In this document: positions 58,739 to 64,000 of the stretch, piece after piece
How the letters are laid out: each line of letters opens with the position of its first letter
Numbering within the stretch: position 1 is the stretch's first letter
NCBI GenBank assembly: GCA_024680055.1
Contig: JAILCP010000058.1
Span: 1 to 64,000, forward strand
Length of the DNA: 64,000 nt
Source: Lachnospiraceae bacterium
GTDB lineage: Bacteria; Bacillota; Clostridia; Lachnospirales; Lachnospiraceae
Direction: 5' to 3'
The notes under the pieces: model-generated
Database searches by the model: none
The model's input: only the letters and a program-made list of their open reading frames with translations
Told to the model about the DNA's origin: nothing
Position numbers and translations under genes: made by a program

Positions 58739-59738
58739 AAGAAGAAACATCATAGGACTTCTTTTATCCCTTATGCTTTTGCTGTGTGGCTGCGGAGAGG
58801 AGCAGGGAACCACAGGTGCCATTGATCACAAAACACCGGTGAATGATGGAGGGACCATTGTGGTTGGCGTTTCCCAGGTGGGAAGCGAATCGGTATGGAG
58901 AAGTGCCAATTCCAAATCGGTACAGGAAGTTTTTACAAAGGAAAACGGATATTATCTGATTTTTGATAATGCAAGACAAAAACAGGAAAATCAGGTGAAA
59001 GCCATTCGTAATTTTATCTCCCTTCAGGTGGATTATATTGTGTTTTCACCCATTACGGAAGACGGATGGGAAACCGTGTTAAAAGAGGCAAAAGATGCAG
59101 GAATTCCCGTTATTTTAATGGACAGGAAGTTGGAAAATAAATACGACGGCCTATATACCACATGGGTGGGCTCCGATTTTTACGGCGAAGGTGTAAAAGC
59201 GGGGCGCTGGCTGGAAGATTATCTTGGAGATAAAACGGAACAGGTGAATATGGTGGTGCTAAAAGGAACCAAAGGAGCCAGTTCCATGATCGGAAGAACC
59301 AAGGGCTTTCAAGATGTGGCAAAGGAACATTCCAATTGGAAGATTTTAGAGGAAGCGGATGCGGATTACACCACCGCCAAAGGGGAAGAAGAGATGGAGC
59401 GGCTTTTAAAAACCTATCCGGACATTGATGTTTTGGTTTCCCAAAACGATGACATGACCTTTGGAGCCCTAAAAGCCATTTCCGCTGCAGGAAAGAGCAC
59501 CGGTGTGGGCGGAGAAATTACCGTGATTTCCTTTGATGCGGTAAAACGTGCGTTGGAACTGGTGGAAAAAGGTGTGATTAATCTGGACGTGGAATGCAAT
59601 CCAAATCAGGGTGAAAAACTCGCAGAGGTGATTACCCGTCTGGAAAAAAAGCAAAATATAGAGAAAGCTTATTATGTTGATGAGATGATTTTTACACCTG
59701 AAAAGGTGGGATTATACATAAAAGACAGAACATATTAA
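58728..59738 (+). CDS. Sugar-binding periplasmic-type lipoprotein (YtfQ/XylFII-like), start refined to ATG 58728
   Basis: Lipobox LLCGC; GIPVILMDRKLENKYDGLYTTWVGSDFYGEGVKAGRWLEDYLG; between kinase and regulator genes. Confidence 0.88.
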   Translation: MKIRRRNIIGLLLSLMLLLCGCGEEQGTTGAIDHKTPVNDGGTIVVGVSQVGSESVWRSANSKSVQEVFTKENGYYLIFDNARQKQENQVKAIRNFISLQVDYIVFSPITEDGWETVLKEAKDAGIPVILMDRKLENKYDGLYTTWVGSDFYGEGVKAGRWLEDYLGDKTEQVNMVVLKGTKGASSMIGRTKGFQDVAKEHSNWKILEEADADYTTAKGEEEMERLLKTYPDIDVLVSQNDDMTFGALKAISAAGKSTGVGGEITVISFDAVKRALELVEKGVINLDVECNPNQGEKLAEVITRLEKKQNIEKAYYVDEMIFTPEKVGLYIKDRTY

Positions 59739-59760
59739 TGAGAGGTATATAGAGGTATAT

Positions 59761-61398
59761 ATGATTAAGGCGTTTTTAGTAGAAGATGAAACCGTGATTA
59801 GAGAGGGACTTCGGGATAATATTCCGTGGAATGAATTTGGTTATGAGTTGGTGGGAGAAGCAACCGATGGAGAAATGGCGCTTCCTTTGATTCGTAAACA
59901 TCATCCGGACGTGTTGATCACCGATATTAAAATGCCATTTATGGATGGTTTATCCCTTAGCAGAATTGTCAGCGAAGAATTTCCTGACATGAAAATTATT
60001 GTAATCAGTGGATACGATGATTTTGATTATGCCAGACAGGCCATTGAAGTAGGGGTGGAGCAATATCTGCTAAAACCTATTACCAAAAACAAATTAACCA
60101 AGGTGTTAATAGAGTTAAAAGAAAAAATTGAACAGAGTCAGGAGCAACAGGATTATCAGGCAAAGTATTTAAGTGAAATACACGAGTACGAACAGTTCTC
60201 CCTGCGTCGATTCTTTGAACGATTGTTTGAAGGGGGATGGCAGGTCAAAGAGATATACGAAGAAGCTGCAAAACTGGAACTGGATATTGCAGCTCAAAGC
60301 TATAACCTGTTGCTGATCTACATTCGTGAGAACAACGAAGATAAATCCTTTGAGGAGAAGTTTACCGGAAAAGAAGAAGAGATTGTCCATTTCTTTTTAC
60401 GTAATCCGGAGTATTTAATGTGCCGTTTGAATCTTCATACCTACGGCGTGCTGGTAAAAGGAGACAGTGACAGTATCCGTCGCAAGACCAGAAAGGGAAT
60501 TGAACATGTAAAAGACATATGTGAGGGAAATGAAGATATGGTTTCCTGGTACGTGGCTGTGGGAGAATATGTGGAACGTTTAAGTATGCTTTCTGCCTGT
60601 TATCAGAAGGCCAATATGTGTTTTGCATGTCGTTTCATTATGCCAAAAACCCATATTCTGGAAGAAGGAACCATCGATTCCATTGAGATGCATCCGGAAC
60701 AGCAGGGCCTGGAAAACATAGATTCCGGAAAAATGAGCCCGGAGATTATCAAAGAATTTTTGCAAAAAGGTGAAGCAAGTGAAATCGACAGCTTTGTCCA
60801 AAGTTATCTAATGGGAATCCAGGATGCATTGGAAACCAAAATGATTAAGGACTACGTGATTTTAAATATACGTTTTGCCACAATTTCCTACATGGAATCC
60901 CTTGGTATTACCCAGGGGGAATTCTTACAAAAAATTGAGGAAAACGGCGGATTGTCCACCGATGATATTTCTCAGTACATTGTAACCATTTTAGGGGTGG
61001 CAATTGATATTCGCGATAGGAAAAGCGATGACCAGATCAGCCGCCTGATACGAATGGCCCTGGATTACATTGATGAAAACTTCACCAAAGAATCCTTGTC
61101 CTTAAACACCGTGGCCAATTACATTCATATCAGTCCAAATTATTTCAGTGCCGCTTTTAGCCAGAATATGCGTATGACCTTTGTGGAATACGTTACCAAA
61201 AAGCGTATGGATATGGCCAAAAAATTGCTTCGCACCAGTGATTTAATGGCAGGTGAAATCGCTTTTGCCGTTGGTTACAAGGATTCGCATTACTTTAGCT
61301 TTGTATTCAAAAAGACGGTGGGAATCAGCCCAAGGGAGTACCGCTCCGGTAAAAGAGTACAGGGCGCCGGAGAGAAAAAGCCGTCTGGCAAAGCTTAA
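59761..61398 (+). CDS. YesN-type response regulator (REC + AraC HTH)
   Basis: FLVEDETVIREGLRDNIPW, LITDIKMPFMDGL; HTH VANYIHISPNYFSAAFSQNMRMTFVEYVTKKRMDMAKKLLR, VGYKDSHYFSFVFKK. Confidence 0.95.
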   Translation: MIKAFLVEDETVIREGLRDNIPWNEFGYELVGEATDGEMALPLIRKHHPDVLITDIKMPFMDGLSLSRIVSEEFPDMKIIVISGYDDFDYARQAIEVGVEQYLLKPITKNKLTKVLIELKEKIEQSQEQQDYQAKYLSEIHEYEQFSLRRFFERLFEGGWQVKEIYEEAAKLELDIAAQSYNLLLIYIRENNEDKSFEEKFTGKEEEIVHFFLRNPEYLMCRLNLHTYGVLVKGDSDSIRRKTRKGIEHVKDICEGNEDMVSWYVAVGEYVERLSMLSACYQKANMCFACRFIMPKTHILEEGTIDSIEMHPEQQGLENIDSGKMSPEIIKEFLQKGEASEIDSFVQSYLMGIQDALETKMIKDYVILNIRFATISYMESLGITQGEFLQKIEENGGLSTDDISQYIVTILGVAIDIRDRKSDDQISRLIRMALDYIDENFTKESLSLNTVANYIHISPNYFSAAFSQNMRMTFVEYVTKKRMDMAKKLLRTSDLMAGEIAFAVGYKDSHYFSFVFKKTVGISPREYRSGKRVQGAGEKKPSGKA

Positions 61399-61409
61399 AT
61401 TTCATAATT

Positions 61410-62468
61410 TTAAGTTTTGATTGTCCATGGGACTTCCTTTGATCTGACAGGAAGTCCTTTTAATTTGTCTATCATACAAGAAGCGACCAGTTCCCCTACC
61501 TCGTGAGGCTTGTGGGAAAGGGTGATAAGGGACCCTCTGGTAATATTGGAAAGATAGGAGTTATGAAAACACCCGATGGAATAGTCTTTCAAATTCAGAG
61601 TAGGGTCTCCGGCAATCTGGTGAATCAGCCAATAGGCAATCTCATCGTTATAGGTCATAATGGCAGAACAGGTGGTGGACAACATGGGAATCATCTGTTT
61701 AATAAAGGTGGTATCCTGGTTGACCTGAAGATTTCGATATTCATTGGTTCGAAACCATAAAATCTGTTTGTCGTCAATGGTTAAACCATAATCTCTCATG
61801 GCCTCCATAAATCCCTGATAACGTTCCATACTGGTTTTCTCATCCCCGTGTAAGATGCAGCCGATTCTGGTATGTCCATGGAGGTAAAAATGTTTCACCA
61901 AAGCATAGGCGCCCCCGTAATTATCATCTTTTACCACAGTAACGTTGGAGAGATGATCATAAAAGTTATTAAGAAAAATAAGTTTTGTTCCAAGGGTAAT
62001 CAGAGAATGATAAAGGTCCAGGTTGGGATTTGGAAGGGCACTTTTACTTCCTTCAACAATGATTCCACGAAGGGGTTGCTTTAGAATCTCAGTAAGAATG
62101 CGACGTTCATTTTCCACCTGATTATCGGTAATAAAAATCTTTAAATCATAACCTTGAACAAACAGAGTTTTACGAATATCTTCAATTAGAGTGGGATAAA
62201 TGTAGAGAGTATCGCTGTATATCAAAAGTCCCACGGTATTATCCTTTTGTTCCGGCATAAGTCCGGTAAGATAGCAGCCGCTTCCCCTGCGGCGGGTAAT
62301 CAGATGTTCTTCCTCCAGGATGTGAAGGGCATTGCGCACCGTTTGACGGCTGACCTTGTAACGTTTTGACAATTCCTCCTCTGTTGGAAATGTAGCATTA
62401 CCAATTGCAAGGTCATGTATGATTTTTTCTCTCAATTTTTCCGCCAACCATTTGTATTTAATCGCCAT
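61410..62468 (-). CDS. AraR-like transcriptional regulator (GntR HTH + LacI-type sensor domain); start refined to 62468
   Basis: FPTEEELSKRYKVSRQTVRNALHILEEEHLITRRRGSG; C-term GIIVEGSKSALPNPNLDLY, VVKDDNYGGAYALVKHFYLHGHTRIGCI. Confidence 0.88.
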   Translation of the reverse strand: MAIKYKWLAEKLREKIIHDLAIGNATFPTEEELSKRYKVSRQTVRNALHILEEEHLITRRRGSGCYLTGLMPEQKDNTVGLLIYSDTLYIYPTLIEDIRKTLFVQGYDLKIFITDNQVENERRILTEILKQPLRGIIVEGSKSALPNPNLDLYHSLITLGTKLIFLNNFYDHLSNVTVVKDDNYGGAYALVKHFYLHGHTRIGCILHGDEKTSMERYQGFMEAMRDYGLTIDDKQILWFRTNEYRNLQVNQDTTFIKQMIPMLSTTCSAIMTYNDEIAYWLIHQIAGDPTLNLKDYSIGCFHNSYLSNITRGSLITLSHKPHEVGELVASCMIDKLKGLPVRSKEVPWTIKT

Positions 62469-62643
62469 GCTTTTTACCTCCACCGTATAAAAATGCAACA
62501 TTCCATAAAAAATCAAACTTCATGTGGGATAATTATGAATATGCACAAAACAAAATATGTTCATTTGACGTCTAAAAACTCCAAAAATGAACTGAAAATT
62601 GATAATTTTAAACTGAAAAATGAAAAAAATAAACAACAATTTC

Positions 62644-62685
62644 AATTTGTATTCTTTTTGAATTATAGCACCTTGAATTTGTATT
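62644..62685 (+). promoter_or_regulatory. Candidate regulator operators: two direct AATTTGTATT copies 32 bp apart
   Basis: AATTTGTATT at 62644-62653 and 62676-62685 between the divergent regulator and the binding-protein gene; each contains ATTTGTA. Confidence 0.5.
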
Positions 62686-62806
62686 GTAAATAACTTACGA
62701 ACCTTAGAAATATAAGGGAATTTCATTGACGCAAAAATGTGAAAATGATATGTTTGAATCGTAGGGAGAAGACATCCCATAATACATAGTTGAGGAGGAT
62801 TTATCT

Positions 62807-63808
62807 ATGAAGAAAAAATTGTTGGCAGTGTTATTAGCATCTGCTATGGTATTTGGTCTTGCAGCATGCGGATCAAGTACAGAGAAGAAGGAGAGCAGTG
62901 ACGATTCCAAGAAAACAGAAGAATCCAGTGACTTAATCAAAGTTGGTATTATTAACAACGACCCGAACGAGTCCGGATATCGTACCGCTAATGACAAAGA
63001 TTTGCAGGCAATGTTTACTAAGGAAAATGGCTATGATGCAACATTTGCATACAGCTTAAAGAACGATGAGCAGATTTCAGCAGCTCAGAAGATGATTACT
63101 GACGGTGTTGATTATTTACTTTTATCAGCAGCTGATACATCCGGTTGGGATTCTGTATTAAAAGATGCTCAGGATGCAGGAACAAGAGTCATCTTATTTG
63201 ACCGTACCATCGATGCAGATGAGAGCTTATATGAAGCTTCTATCGTTTCCGATATGGCTAAAGAAGGTGAAACAGCTTGTGACTGGTTAAAAGAACAGAA
63301 ACTTGATACTTACAACATTATCCACATTCAGGGTGTTATGGGATCTGCAGCTCAGAAGGGACGTTCTGAAGCACTTAACAAAACAGCTGAATCTGAAGGA
63401 TGGAACATTGTTACACAGCAGACAGCTGAGTGGAACGCAGAAAAGGCACAGCAGATTGTTCAGTCCGTTATCGATGCAGGAACAGAATTTAATGTAATCT
63501 ATGCAGAAAACGACGACATGGCAAAAGGTGCTGTAGCAGCTCTTGACAAAGCAAACATCTCCCACGGCGTAAAAGGTGACGTTTTAGTTATGGGATATGA
63601 CTGCAACAAGTGGGCATTACAGGAACTCTTAGATGGAAACTGGAACTATGACGGACAGTGTAACCCATTCCAGGCAAGCTACATTGATGAAATCATCAAG
63701 AAACTTGAAAATGGCGAAACATTAGAAGAAAAGACCATCGTTATGGATGAAAAAGGTTTCGATGCTAAGACAATCACAGAAGAGGATGTTGAAAAATACG
63801 GAATCTAA
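62807..63808 (+). CDS. Sugar ABC transporter substrate-binding lipoprotein (YtfQ-like)
   Basis: Lipobox FGLAACGSS; DAGTRVILFDRTIDADESLYEASIVSDM; followed by an ABC ATPase gene. Confidence 0.92.
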   Translation: MKKKLLAVLLASAMVFGLAACGSSTEKKESSDDSKKTEESSDLIKVGIINNDPNESGYRTANDKDLQAMFTKENGYDATFAYSLKNDEQISAAQKMITDGVDYLLLSAADTSGWDSVLKDAQDAGTRVILFDRTIDADESLYEASIVSDMAKEGETACDWLKEQKLDTYNIIHIQGVMGSAAQKGRSEALNKTAESEGWNIVTQQTAEWNAEKAQQIVQSVIDAGTEFNVIYAENDDMAKGAVAALDKANISHGVKGDVLVMGYDCNKWALQELLDGNWNYDGQCNPFQASYIDEIIKKLENGETLEEKTIVMDEKGFDAKTITEEDVEKYGI

Positions 63809-63833
63809 TGTAATTTAAAAATTATTGAACTTA

Positions 63834-63872
63834 GGGGCGCGGTACAGCGTTACTTGTACCGTGCCCTTTTTA
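63834..63872 (+). terminator. Hairpin between binding-protein and ATPase genes (attenuator/processing-like)
   Basis: GGGCGCGGTACA ... TGTACCGTGCCC followed by TTTTT. Confidence 0.75.
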
Positions 63873-63896
63873 GAAAAATAAAGGAGTGACACGCTG

Positions 63897-64000
63897 GTGA
63901 AGGAAAATACCATTTTGGAAATGAAAAATATTCATAAAAGATTCCCTGGCGTCAAGGCGTTACAAGGTGTGGATTTCTCTTTGAACAAAGGTGAAATTCA
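63897..64000 (+). CDS. Sugar ABC transporter ATP-binding protein, N-terminal fragment (truncated by window end)
   Basis: AAGGAG RBS; GTG start reading VKENTILEMKNIHKRFPGVKALQGVDFSLNKGEI. Confidence 0.85.
   Translation, partial: MKENTILEMKNIHKRFPGVKALQGVDFSLNKGEI

Noticed and set aside
1-64000. Prophage, transposon, CRISPR-Cas, toxin-antitoxin or defence island
   Set aside because: No integrase, transposase, cas, phage structural or restriction genes were recognised; content is mostly housekeeping.

Overview
This 64 kb window reads as ordinary chromosomal DNA from a low-to-moderate-GC Firmicute, probably a Lachnospiraceae member (inferred from gene content and order). Nearly every gene lies on the + strand. 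Left to right it holds: a preQ1/queuosine block (queE 3' end, folE, queC, queF); an NCS2 purine permease; an OppA-like lipoprotein; a SEC-C protein; a T-box-controlled thrS; lgt; a dcw cell-wall/division cluster (mraZ, rsmH, ftsL-like, PBP, mraY, murD, ftsW, ftsQ, ftsZ); dapF; argS; sdaAB/sdaAA; an ABC exporter; two G3E-type GTPases; a GltD-like oxidoreductase; rnhA; alaS; rpsU; prfC; trxA; recA-recX; a GGDEF/EAL protein; bcp; flavodoxin; rny; tRNA-Arg(CCG); an SH3 protein; a pseudouridine synthase; ligA; an Asp23-nusB-xseAB-ispA-dxs-tlyA-nadK-recN block; tcdA; a TtcA-like protein; and a sugar-sensing locus (LytS-like kinase, lipoprotein binding protein, YesN-like regulator, AraR-like repressor, ABC transporter). 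I see no CRISPR array, transposon, prophage or rRNA. The observations most worth checking are: (i) a promoter-to-terminator, ORF-less interval at about 5547-5742 that looks like an unannotated structured RNA; (ii) a noncanonical G3E GTPase lacking the CxCC motif, apparently fused to a YcgQ/DUF1980-like C-terminus, beside a His-rich metallochaperone GTPase; (iii) the sugar-sensing locus with candidate AraR half-sites; (iv) a secreted Ig-like/Cys-His protein; (v) 10-bp phased MraZ-type repeats; and (vi) small ORFs missing from the supplied track. No tools were run, so homology calls rest on motif and sequence recognition.
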